Assembly: GCF_002206635.1 (NCBI RefSeq)
Contig: NZ_NGUO01000004.1
Coordinates: 124,001 to 188,000 of the forward strand
Source of the DNA: Polynucleobacter aenigmaticus
Lineage (GTDB): Bacteria > Pseudomonadota > Gammaproteobacteria > Burkholderiales > Burkholderiaceae
Reading direction: 5' to 3'
Length of the DNA: 64,000 nucleotides
The notes under the pieces are model-generated. The model was not told the origin of the DNA. It worked only from the letters and a program-made list of their open reading frames with translations, and ran no database searches. This document shows, piece by piece, positions 27,334 through 34,460 of the stretch. Each line of letters opens with the position of its first letter. Positions within the stretch are counted from its first letter, which is position 1. The position numbers and the translations under genes are program-made.

Positions 27334-27867
27334 ATGGCTCAGAATTCATTTACCCAACATTGTAGGCAGGAAGCAGATACTACTGCTTTGGCTCAACAGC
27401 TTGCCTTGAGTATTCGCCAGTTTTTTCAAGCAAACCAGAGCTCCCATCTCAATATCTCCCTAGAGGGCGATCTTGGTGCGGGTAAAACGACCTTTGCTCG
27501 TCATCTGATTCAAGGCTTAGGGCATGAAGGCAGGGTCAAGAGTCCGACCTATACCCTGTGTGAACCTTACCCTATTCAAATCAAGACGGATGGACCTAAT
27601 ACATTTATCAACATCACTGTCCATCACTTTGACCTTTATCGCATGCGTGATCCACTGGAGTGGCAAGAGGCTGGATTTGTGGAGCATTTTGATGAGACTG
27701 GATTGTGTTTAGTGGAGTGGCCAGAAAAAGCAGAGGGCACCCTGCCTACGTTTGATATTGAAATTCATCTAGTGGCAGGTGAAGCAGAGTGCGAAAGAGT
27801 GATCACTCTCAAAGCAAGCTCAGATCAGGGAGTGGCGGCTCTAAAAGAATTGCTCCCCCAATCGTAA
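27334..27867 (+). CDS. tsaE: tRNA threonylcarbamoyladenosine biosynthesis ATPase TsaE
   Basis: TsaE is the ATPase that drives turnover of the TsaBD complex making t6A37 in ANN-decoding tRNAs. The 177-residue protein has the P-loop LEGDLGAGKTTFARHLIQGLG (about 43-63), SPTYTL in switch I, FDLYRM in a Walker-B-like position, and VEWPEKAEG near the end. The stop overlaps the amiC start as TAATG, the usual tsaE-amiC coupling. Confidence 0.95.
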   Translation: MAQNSFTQHCRQEADTTALAQQLALSIRQFFQANQSSHLNISLEGDLGAGKTTFARHLIQGLGHEGRVKSPTYTLCEPYPIQIKTDGPNTFINITVHHFDLYRMRDPLEWQEAGFVEHFDETGLCLVEWPEKAEGTLPTFDIEIHLVAGEAECERVITLKASSDQGVAALKELLPQS

Positions 27868-29204
27868 TGAGCCAGAAGCCCACCAACTCCTCCAGAAGAA
27901 AACACCTCACGATCTCAGCAAAGATGCTGGGGTTTATCTTCTTCTTCAGCGAAATGGATATTGCCTGGGGCGCCAAGATATTGGGTGTCCGCATTTGGCC
28001 GGCAGAAGACTACACACGCGTGACGCTCGAGTCCGATAAAGCACTACCCATCACTCAGCAATTGCTCACGAATCCTGATCGCTTAGTAGTCGATGTACAG
28101 GGTATGGAACTCAATTCCACCCTCAAAGACTTAGTAGCTAAAGTAAAGCCAAATGATCCCTACGTGTCACAAATTCGAGTGGGGCAATTTCAACCTGGCA
28201 TGGTGCGCTTGGTATTTGATCTCAAGGAGCCTGTAAAGCCACAGCTTTTTACCTTAGATCCTATTGCCGAATATCAATATCGCATGGTGCTTGATCTCTA
28301 CCCTGCCACTCCACCAGATCCTCTAATGGAATTAGTTAAGAGCAGCGCCCGTAAGGAAAGCGCCTTAGATAAGGCCAATGAAGAAATTGATCTGATTGCA
28401 CAGTTCGCAACTAAAAGGGAAAAGGATGCTCCGAAGGCTCCGGTAGCACAAGCTATTCCAGATGTGAAAGAGCCACCTGCGCAAGCAAAATATAAACGCC
28501 TCATCACCATTGCCATTGATGCGGGACATGGAGGCGAAGATCCAGGCGCCATTGGAGCGATGGGCTCTAAAGAAAAACACGTGGTTCTCTCGATTGCTAA
28601 ACGCTTACGGGACAAGATTGAGAATGATCCTTACATGCGACCATTTCTGACAAGAGATGGCGATTACTTTGTACCCCTTCACACTAGAGTACAAAAAGCA
28701 CGCCGAGTTGAGGCGGACTTATTTGTCTCGATTCATGCAGATGCTTTTATAGAACCCAGAGCTAAGGGTGCCTCAGTCTTTGCCTTATCTCAAATGGGCG
28801 CCAGTAGCACGATGGCACGCTGGATGGCCAATAAAGAAAATGCATCTGATCTGATTGGTGGAATCAATATTAAGACCCAAGATAAGCAGGTAGCCAATCT
28901 CTTGCTAGATATGTCGACAACCGCCCAAATCAAAGACTCACTTCAGGTAGGCACTTCAATCCTCAAGCGAATTAGTGGCTTCGCCCCTTTGCATAAAGGG
29001 AAAGTTGAGCAAGCGAGTTTTGCTGTTCTCAAGGCCCCAGATATTCCATCCATCCTGGTAGAGACTGCCTTTATCAGCAACCCCCAAGAGGAAGCCCGGC
29101 TCAATGATGATGCCTACCAAGACCGGATTGCTGAAGCGATTATGAGGGGAATTAAGGACTATTTCTCTAAAAATCCACCAGTTGCTAGACGAACAAATGT
29201 CTAA
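27867..29204 (+). CDS. amiC: N-acetylmuramoyl-L-alanine amidase AmiC
   Basis: A periplasmic zinc amidase that splits peptidoglycan at division. ATG 27867, overlapping the tsaE stop, gives 445 residues; an in-frame upstream GTG within tsaE is rejected. A signal-like N-terminus (basic residues then MLGFIFFFSEMDIAWG) leads into an AMIN domain at about residues 35-130. A linker follows, then Amidase_3 with zinc and catalytic motifs AIDAGHGGEDPGA (about 214-226), SIHADAF (about 288) and LVETAFISN with the catalytic glutamate (about 396). Many betaproteobacteria have mutL next; here a tRNA-Lys and integrated elements follow. Confidence 0.93.
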   Translation: MSQKPTNSSRRKHLTISAKMLGFIFFFSEMDIAWGAKILGVRIWPAEDYTRVTLESDKALPITQQLLTNPDRLVVDVQGMELNSTLKDLVAKVKPNDPYVSQIRVGQFQPGMVRLVFDLKEPVKPQLFTLDPIAEYQYRMVLDLYPATPPDPLMELVKSSARKESALDKANEEIDLIAQFATKREKDAPKAPVAQAIPDVKEPPAQAKYKRLITIAIDAGHGGEDPGAIGAMGSKEKHVVLSIAKRLRDKIENDPYMRPFLTRDGDYFVPLHTRVQKARRVEADLFVSIHADAFIEPRAKGASVFALSQMGASSTMARWMANKENASDLIGGINIKTQDKQVANLLLDMSTTAQIKDSLQVGTSILKRISGFAPLHKGKVEQASFAVLKAPDIPSILVETAFISNPQEEARLNDDAYQDRIAEAIMRGIKDYFSKNPPVARRTNV

Positions 29205-29268
29205 CAAACTCCGAATTACAAGGGCTCGCAGGCAGACATCCAAAGACCCAGGGGCATCTACAAACTTC

Positions 29269-29278
29269 TTGCTATAAT
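29269..29278 (+). promoter_or_regulatory. Extended -10 promoter of tRNA-Lys
   Basis: TTGCTATAAT contains the extended -10 pattern TGnTATAAT, with the TATAAT at 29273-29278, 12 bases before the mature tRNA. No good -35 is visible at the right distance, which extended -10 promoters tolerate. Confidence 0.65.
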
Positions 29279-29290
29279 CTTTGTCTTACT

Positions 29291-29366
29291 GGGTCGGTAG
29301 CTCAGTCGGTAGAGCAGCGGACTTTTAATCCGTTGGTCGCGAGTTCGAATCTCGCCCGACCCACCA
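29291..29366 (+). tRNA. tRNA-Lys(UUU)
   Basis: A complete 76-base tRNA. The acceptor GGGTCGG pairs with CCGACCC, the D-arm contains AGCTCAGTCGGTAGAGC, the anticodon loop CTTTTAA gives anticodon TTT, the T-arm is GCGAGTTCGAATCTCGC, and CCA is encoded. Its last 45 bases are the integration target of the downstream elements: they recur exactly at 35838-35882, and the last 37 recur at 37760-37796. The present 3' half was therefore probably supplied by the element and keeps the gene functional. Confidence 0.98.
29322..29366 (+). repeat. attL of element A (tRNA-Lys 3' end)
   Basis: Forty-five bases from the anticodon loop to CCA, identical to 35838-35882. The bases flanking the repeat differ on both sides, so the exact edges are clear. 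Crossover is likely in the anticodon loop/stem region, as for other tRNA-targeting tyrosine integrases, but that is inference. Confidence 0.92.
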
Positions 29367-29378
29367 CTGCATAAGGCG

Positions 29379-29408
29379 AAGCGAGCGATAAGCTCGCTTT
29401 TTCTTTTT
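29379..29408 (+). terminator. Rho-independent terminator after tRNA-Lys, carried by element A
   Basis: AAGCGAGC-GATAA-GCTCGCTT followed by a T-rich tract (29398-29408 with one C). It sits 13 bases after the tRNA. Because it is inside element A, the element appears to bring its own terminator along with the tRNA 3' half. Confidence 0.88.
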
Positions 29409-29410
29409 CG

Positions 29411-29426
29411 CACACCTACTACACAC
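29411..29426 (+). repeat. Left arm-type repeat near the end of element A
   Basis: CACACCTACTACACAC lies 45 bases inside the left att. A nearly identical CACACCTTACTACACAC occurs at 35775-35791, 47 bases inside the right att, in the same orientation. Such subterminal repeats often are integrase arm-binding sites. Confidence 0.5.
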
Positions 29427-29485
29427 TTCTTGCCCTATCGTTTGCAAACGCTGTAAGCTATTGACTTAGCGAGATATTTTGCAAA

Positions 29486-30880
29486 ATGAGTGATAGAAAA
29501 CACACAACGCACATAGTTATTGATAGAGAGCTAATAGTGTATTTGCGAGAGCGAAGCACTATATGGCAATGTAGATATTGCATAGACAGACAATGGCAAC
29601 GCACAAGCACAAAAGAATATGACTTAGCTAAAGCTAAGAAAGTGGCAAAGGAACTTTACTTAGAAGCACAGTGGCGAAAGAAAAATGACATCGCACCTAT
29701 TACACGCTACTTTAAGGATGTTGCAAAAAGCGTAGTTAAAAAACTAAAAGAAGAAAATGCAAGTGGAAATGGCAAAGCAATTTACAAAGACTACATTGCA
29801 ATAATCACAAATTACTTAATACCAGCGTTAGGCAAATACTATGTAGATAGCATTGACTACAGAGCATTAGAAGAATTAGAAAAGTATAGAAAAAATAAAC
29901 TTAAAGCAGAGCCAACACGAAGCACCCTACTTACGCACAATGCCGCACTTAGCAAAGTATTGGACGAAGCAATTTACAAAGGCTATCTGTTAGCAAGTAG
30001 AAAGCCAGAGTTAAAAGTAAAAGGTAAGAAAAGCGAAAGACGCACAGAATTTACAAGAGTAGAAGCTACGGCAATTAAGGCAAACTTTGACGAGTGGATA
30101 CAAAAAGGAAAAGCAGATAGTAAAGATGTAAGAGCGTTACTTAAAGATTATGTGATAACACTATTAGATACTGGTGCAAGACCAGGCAGAGAATTGCTTG
30201 AACTAACTTGGGCACAAGTTGAATTAGACAAAGAAGTAGTTAATAGAAAAACTGGTATGAGAGCAGAGTTAAGCGAAGACGACCAGCACGGAGAAGAGAT
30301 AACGCATAACTTTATTCGTAAAACTCTCATATTCAATATACAAAAAGGTAAAACTGGAAAACGCATAGCTGTAGGCAGACTACCAAGCGTGTATGCACTT
30401 AATGACATTGCACAAAGAAACCACAACAAGACTTTAGAGCAAATGATTAAGAGTGGTAGTAATGAGCTGGTATTTACTTACAGAGAGTATGTAAGCAAGA
30501 GACAAAATAATCCCAATCGCAAACCACAGTTAGTAAGCCCAACAAGTTTTAGTAAATTATTTGACGAATACTTAAAGCAACACAACTTACTAATATCGCC
30601 AATTACAAATAAGAAGCGTGTGCTGTATAGCCTACGTCACACCTATGCAACGCTTGCCTTAACGCACGATAAAGTAAGCATACATACGCTTGCTAAGCAA
30701 ATGGGGACAAGTGTTGCAATGATTGAGCAACACTACTCGCACTTAGATGCTGTAAAAGCAATGGCACAGTTGCGAGGCGAAGAAAGCAGACAGCTATTGG
30801 ACTTAGCGTTAGACGAGGACGACAAGAAACGCTATGCTTACATTGACAAAGAAAGTAAAAGCAAAACTAAGAAGATTTAA
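29486..30880 (+). CDS. int: Tyrosine-type site-specific integrase
   Basis: A 464-residue phage-type integrase. The N-terminal 170 residues look like an arm-binding plus SAM-like core-binding part (YKDYIAIITNYLIPALGKYYVDSI). The catalytic domain has the first arginine in DTGARPGRELLELTW (about 229-243), the LRHTYAT box (about 389-395) in which the usual H of HxxR-type boxes is replaced by a serine-leucine context, and the tyrosine in IEQHYSHL (about 414-421). It lies next to attL and points away from the tRNA. It is not of the P4 DUF4102 type. Codons are A+T rich. Its last 14 bases overlap the 55-residue gene on the other strand. Confidence 0.9.
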   Translation: MSDRKHTTHIVIDRELIVYLRERSTIWQCRYCIDRQWQRTSTKEYDLAKAKKVAKELYLEAQWRKKNDIAPITRYFKDVAKSVVKKLKEENASGNGKAIYKDYIAIITNYLIPALGKYYVDSIDYRALEELEKYRKNKLKAEPTRSTLLTHNAALSKVLDEAIYKGYLLASRKPELKVKGKKSERRTEFTRVEATAIKANFDEWIQKGKADSKDVRALLKDYVITLLDTGARPGRELLELTWAQVELDKEVVNRKTGMRAELSEDDQHGEEITHNFIRKTLIFNIQKGKTGKRIAVGRLPSVYALNDIAQRNHNKTLEQMIKSGSNELVFTYREYVSKRQNNPNRKPQLVSPTSFSKLFDEYLKQHNLLISPITNKKRVLYSLRHTYATLALTHDKVSIHTLAKQMGTSVAMIEQHYSHLDAVKAMAQLRGEESRQLLDLALDEDDKKRYAYIDKESKSKTKKI

Positions 30881-31034
30881 CACTTGCAATAGTTTGCTGT
30901 GCCTTAGCAATCTTCTGTCTATCACGCTCTGCCTTAAGTTGCTTGCTCACATTATCCTTTTGTAGCTTTAGCGACTTGATACGAGCTTGCTGAGGCGTAA
31001 GTGGTTTTATCGTTGCGATTTCTTTAATTAGCAT
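30867..31034 (-). CDS. Small hypothetical protein, 55 residues, basic and helical
   Basis: Reading from ATG 31034 to TAG 30867 gives a 55-residue protein. It starts MLIKEIATIKPLTPQQAR and continues as a Lys/Gln-rich, probably coiled helix (QKDNVSKQLKAERDRQKIAK). Codon choice and composition match the rest of element A. It begins one base after the stop of the 48-residue gene, so the two look like a translationally linked pair. The 3' end overlaps the integrase gene by 14 bases in convergent orientation. I do not recognise it. The pair could serve in integration control, but nothing in the sequence shows that. Confidence 0.6.
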   Translation of the reverse strand: MLIKEIATIKPLTPQQARIKSLKLQKDNVSKQLKAERDRQKIAKAQQTIASVKSS

Positions 31035-31035
31035 A

Positions 31036-31182
31036 TCAATGTATTTGTGTTGGAATGCTAATTACATTACTTGCACCAAACTGTGCTTGCAATATTTTCT
31101 GTGCCTCAACAATGCTGTTTGCAAAAACTATTGTTTCTACATACATACCACTTGCTTTAACTTGTGCCTTAAATTGTTTCAT
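31036..31182 (-). CDS. Small hypothetical protein, 48 residues
   Basis: ATG 31182 to TGA 31036. The protein starts MKQFKAQVKASGMYVETIVF and continues with a helix and a short strand (EAQKILQAQFGASNVISI), a plausible small beta-alpha-beta fold such as those seen in short phage or island proteins. The stop is followed after one base by the ATG of the 55-residue gene. No strong ribosome-binding site is visible upstream. Function unknown. The shared strand, tight spacing and element-like codons argue for a real gene. Confidence 0.58.
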   Translation of the reverse strand: MKQFKAQVKASGMYVETIVFANSIVEAQKILQAQFGASNVISIPTQIH

Positions 31183-31246
31183 ACAAGTATTTATTTTTTC
31201 TTATATTTACACACCCCAAATACAAACTATGTGGGGCGTGTAAAAC

Positions 31247-31696
31247 TTATTTGCCAAATGCAAGTCTTGTTGCTTCACTAACTTCTGCAATAGCTTCGTC
31301 TAACTCTCCATTTGCAACTGCAACCTTAAGTGCTTTAAGTGTAGAAATAAGCTCGTCACCACTTGCCAACTCAATTGCATTAGCTTTAGATTTTTTATTA
31401 AGCATTAGTGTTTTCGCACCATACTTAACAGCAAGATTGATTTTGTTATTTTCATTGCTTACCCAAAACCATTCTTTAACTCTCTTTGCAACTTCTGCTG
31501 TCATACGCTCACCAGTTGCCTTATTCACATAAGTTTTTAATCGCACTGGTGCGTATGTTTTACCTTCGCGTTGTGCTTCACATAACTCAAGCTGTTCGTG
31601 CAACTTGCTAATTAGTTTATTGCGACGGATAACTATTGGGGAAGCGTGTAATTGCTTTTTACTAACAACTAATTTCAGTCCATTTAATGTGCTCAT
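31247..31696 (-). CDS. DUF6641-like hypothetical protein
   Basis: A 149-residue protein. ATG 31696 is chosen because a strong AAGGAG site lies seven bases upstream; an in-frame start nine codons earlier has none. It begins MSTLNGLKLVVSKKQ and contains RRNKLISKLHEQLELCEAQREGK-type helices, then a beta segment with EWFWVSNENNKINLAVKYGAK. The pattern recalls DUF6641 proteins found in betaproteobacterial phages and islands; this is from memory and tentative. No catalytic motif is evident. It is divergent from the 174-residue gene, with an inverted repeat between them, and may be a regulator or single-strand-binding-like accessory. Confidence 0.7.
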   Translation of the reverse strand: MSTLNGLKLVVSKKQLHASPIVIRRNKLISKLHEQLELCEAQREGKTYAPVRLKTYVNKATGERMTAEVAKRVKEWFWVSNENNKINLAVKYGAKTLMLNKKSKANAIELASGDELISTLKALKVAVANGELDEAIAEVSEATRLAFGK

Positions 31697-31773
31697 AACA
31701 TTCTCCTTTTTTATTAAGCACATTTAATTTATTACCAGACTTTGCACATTCGCAACCTCAATTTGCCATACAT

Positions 31774-31804
31774 AACCAAATAATTCACATAAAAATATTT
31801 GGTT
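31774..31804. promoter_or_regulatory. Nine-base inverted repeat between divergent genes
   Basis: AACCAAATA (31774-31782) and TATTTGGTT (31796-31804) are perfect inverted copies 13 bases apart, centred in the 134-base divergent gap and ending 26 bases before the 174-residue gene. The placement suits an operator controlling one or both genes. The protein that would bind it is unknown. Confidence 0.5.
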
Positions 31805-31830
31805 TTATTAGGTATTGCATAAATAAATGT

Positions 31831-32355
31831 ATGCAAATAACAGCAAACACAATTAGGGACTTTTTAGATAAGCAACAAAAGCACATTACGCACTATGTAG
31901 TTGCACAAAGCTACTATCGTCCTTATCACCAATTGCCACAAGCTGTTGAGCATATGGCACGCAATTTACAAAAAGATTTAAGGCACGCACGAAATTGTTT
32001 TAACAGAGAGCTTTACGGCAATGGAGCAAGACGCAAGCCGTTGCAATATCAGCCACTATTCATAGCAACATTAGAAGGCACAAAAAATACAAGCAATCCC
32101 CAACTCACACTTCACTACAACATTTACTTAGGCAACTTACCAAAAATACTAACAACAGAGGACATTAAAGAACTATGGACTTACTGTTGGCATACAAAAG
32201 CAAATCAATCAAGCAACATATACATTACAGAACCATTAGCTAATACTCAATCACACTTACTACATTACGGCACTAAAGAAACGCAGATAGGAAACTTAGG
32301 TTGTTGGGATTTTGAAAATACACAAATACCATACAACGCACTAAACATTGACTGA
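31831..32355 (+). CDS. Hypothetical protein with weak resemblance to small Rep-like (HUH) proteins
   Basis: A 174-residue basic protein. The middle region LFIATLEGTKNT...LTLHYNIYLGNLPKILTTEDI followed by LWTYCWHTKA resembles small integrative-element proteins that keep a degenerate HUH-type replication-initiator fold, where the strand LHxHxxL carries metal ligands. Here that strand reads LHYNIYL, so at most one histidine is kept, and no clear catalytic tyrosine motif can be assigned. The similarity is only by eye. It could equally be an unrelated DNA-binding protein. The start ATG 31831 has a weak ribosome-binding site. A 111-base gap separates it from the metal transporter. Confidence 0.65.
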   Translation: MQITANTIRDFLDKQQKHITHYVVAQSYYRPYHQLPQAVEHMARNLQKDLRHARNCFNRELYGNGARRKPLQYQPLFIATLEGTKNTSNPQLTLHYNIYLGNLPKILTTEDIKELWTYCWHTKANQSSNIYITEPLANTQSHLLHYGTKETQIGNLGCWDFENTQIPYNALNID

Positions 32356-32466
32356 AGTTGTGTTTAGGATATGTAGCTACGCATTGGACGCAATGGGTAG
32401 TTATATAACTATGACTAAATGAATTATTGTTAAACTAAACAGAACTAATTAACTGGTGGAGTTGTT

Positions 32467-33279
32467 ATGAAAGAGCAAGCTGTTGAAACAATCTTCAAAG
32501 TTCCAAAAATGGATTGTCCAAGTGAAGAACATATGATAAGAATGACACTTGAACAATTACCAATCCATTCACTAAAATTTGATTTGCACAATAGAGTGCT
32601 TACTGTGCAACATACAACAGAACCAAACTTGATTTTAGAAAAGCTAACACCACTTGGTTATGGGGCACAAATTCAATCTAATATATTTTTAGAAATAGAC
32701 AATTTAGAAACAGATGGTGATAAAGAACACAATGCAATAGAGCGAAACACATTGCTTTGGTTGCTTGCATTAAACGGAGCAATGTTTTTTATAGAGATTA
32801 TTACTGGTTGGATAGCAAATTCAGCTGGACTATTGGCTGATGCACTTGATATGTTTGCAGATGCAACAGTTTATGTAATTGCTTTATACGCTGTAGGTAA
32901 GACGGCACAATACAAACTCAAAGCCGCAAAAATATCTGGCGTTGCAATGCTTTTATTATCGTTTGGAGCTATATGGCGTGTTGGATATCAAATACATACA
33001 GACGCAGAACCTGAAGCAAACACAATGGTATGGATTTCCGTATTAGCCTTAATTGCAAATGTCACTTGCTTATACTTAATTTCAAAGCGTAAGAATGATG
33101 GTGTGCATATGAAGGCAAGCTATATATTTTCTGCAAATGATGTCATAGCAAACATTGGTGTAATTATTGCTGGTGTTTTAGTGGCTTGGTTTGCAAGCCC
33201 AATACCTGATTGGCTTATTGGTATTGCTATTGGATTATTAGTTTTAAGTGGTGCAATACGCATACTTAAGCTCAAGTAA
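32467..33279 (+). CDS. HMA-domain/CDF fusion heavy-metal transporter
   Basis: A 270-residue inner-membrane protein. Residues 1-70 form a heavy-metal-associated-like domain with KMDCPSEEHMIRM, having one cysteine where classical HMA has CxxC. Residues about 95-270 are a cation diffusion facilitator with six hydrophobic helices. Helix 2 carries GLLADALDMFADA with the DxxxD metal pair. In helix 5 (IFSANDVIANIG) the position of the usual histidine of HxxxD is a phenylalanine or serine, so the metal site is altered. The N-terminal HMA part suggests metal delivery within one chain. GGAG lies seven bases before ATG. It is cargo of element A; the metal is unknown. Confidence 0.85.
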   Translation: MKEQAVETIFKVPKMDCPSEEHMIRMTLEQLPIHSLKFDLHNRVLTVQHTTEPNLILEKLTPLGYGAQIQSNIFLEIDNLETDGDKEHNAIERNTLLWLLALNGAMFFIEIITGWIANSAGLLADALDMFADATVYVIALYAVGKTAQYKLKAAKISGVAMLLLSFGAIWRVGYQIHTDAEPEANTMVWISVLALIANVTCLYLISKRKNDGVHMKASYIFSANDVIANIGVIIAGVLVAWFASPIPDWLIGIAIGLLVLSGAIRILKLK

Positions 33280-33606
33280 GTAGTAGCACATCAAATCCAC
33301 GCTACAAACGCTTAAAACATCACAGCGAATAGCAATTAAAGTAGAGACACGCTTAAACAGCGTATAGACGCTATACGCAAGTCTGCGTAATTTCGTAGTC
33401 AATTCACAACAAATCCAATAAATACAACAATGTAATGATTTATACAAATCCTTACATTACACATTAAAAACAGTGGTTCTCGTCTGTATCGCATTGATTA
33501 TTGGAAGGATTTTAATTTGACGAACTTTTTTCAAAACGAGGTAGGAAAAAACAATAAAAGAAAACAACATATAGCTATTGCAAGATTATATTTAGGGAAG
33601 AAAGCA
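33280..33606. other. Non-coding gap with two inverted repeats
   Basis: This 327-base gap before the short recombinase gene holds no convincing gene. It contains a perfect inverted repeat GCGTATAG-ACG-CTATACGC (33360-33378) and a second pair TGTAATG/CATTACA (33431-33437 and 33455-33461). Neither has a T-tract, so they are more likely protein-binding or recombination sites than terminators. An in-frame upstream extension of the recombinase (from 33517, TTG) exists but lacks support. Confidence 0.5.
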
Positions 33607-34182
33607 ATGGCTAAGCAAGCAAAAACACTTACACAAGCAGAAATACGCAGAGTTTTAGATTACATAGCTACACGCAAGCACAGCACACGCAATCGTGCTT
33701 TAGTAATGACGACATTTTTAAGTGGTGTGCGTGTTGGAGAGTTGGCAAGTTTGCAATATAAGGATGTTGTTGATTTAGAAGGCAACATACGCAACGAAAT
33801 TAGATTGAGTGCTGAGCAAACAAAAGGAAACGAAGCAAGAGTTGTATTTGTGAGCGAGAAACTTCGCAAAGAATTAGAGCAATATGCAAAATTCTATCAA
33901 CCCAAAAACATAAACTGTAAGTTCTTTTACAGTCAAAAAGCAGACAGTGATGGATTTACAGCAAATACACTAACGCAATTCTTTCACTACTTGTATAAAA
34001 AGAGTGGTGTTTATGGTGCAAGCTCGCATAGTGGCAGACGCACATTTATTACGAATTTGGCAAACAAAGGAATTAGCGTGAGAGTGTTAGCAAGTTTAGC
34101 TGGACACAAAAATATAAGCACTACGCAATGCTACATAGATGTAAATGACGAAATGAAGCGTAAAGCTGTAGAGTTGGTTTAA
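33607..34182 (+). CDS. Short tyrosine recombinase (catalytic-domain only)
   Basis: A 191-residue recombinase that consists almost only of the XerC/D-type catalytic domain. It has the first arginine in SGVRVGELASL (about 50-60), a lysine-bearing beta hairpin TKGNEARVVFV, SHSGRRTF for the HxxR box (about 147-154), and GHKNISTTQCYID with the tyrosine (about 170-182). The usual N-terminal core-binding domain is missing, so it may act with a partner or in regulation. ATG 33607 is chosen for its AGGGAAG site eight bases upstream. The stop is immediately followed by a 277-base imperfect inverted repeat, which may be its substrate. Confidence 0.82.
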   Translation: MAKQAKTLTQAEIRRVLDYIATRKHSTRNRALVMTTFLSGVRVGELASLQYKDVVDLEGNIRNEIRLSAEQTKGNEARVVFVSEKLRKELEQYAKFYQPKNINCKFFYSQKADSDGFTANTLTQFFHYLYKKSGVYGASSHSGRRTFITNLANKGISVRVLASLAGHKNISTTQCYIDVNDEMKRKAVELV

Positions 34183-34183
34183 C

Positions 34184-34460
34184 TTGGTATGGTTGGTATT
34201 GGTTTAGCAAGAAAAGTGTGCGTTTAACTATTAGGTGTTGTGCAAGCTGTATGGTTTAGCACAGCAAAACATATAGGAGTAATACGCACGATTTTTTTAC
34301 ATAATAATGACCAAACCAACCAAGCACTATCTGTATAGCTTGCAAGGCAATGGTGGTATTTGTTATGTAGAAAAACCATACTTTTTACTCCTATGTGTTT
34401 TCAGCACCATATACAGTAATACGCATAGTTTTCTTGCTAAACCAATACCAACCTTACCAA
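34184..34460. repeat. Long imperfect inverted repeat (277 bases)
   Basis: The outer arms 34184-34215 and 34429-34460 are inverted copies with 31 of 32 bases matching. Moving inward the symmetry continues with gaps: ATAGGAGTAA near 34274 against TACTCCTAT near 34387, and TTTTTTTACATAA near 34292 against TTATGTAGAAAAA near 34364. The centre holds a CAAG...CTTG hairpin (34321-34342). An 11-base direct repeat AGTAATACGCA occurs at 34278 and 34415. It fills the gap between the short recombinase and the convergent unknown gene, whose last codons overlap the right arm. Transcribed or single-stranded, it would fold into one long hairpin. Confidence 0.75.

Noticed and set aside
33244-33447. Cysteine-rich open frame on the minus strand
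   Set aside because: No ribosome-binding site, unlikely composition, and it covers inverted repeats in a gap.
34184-34460. Integron attC site or retron msr-msd region
   Set aside because: No cassette array, no clear R/L core pairs and no reverse transcriptase nearby. The structure is kept as an unexplained repeat.
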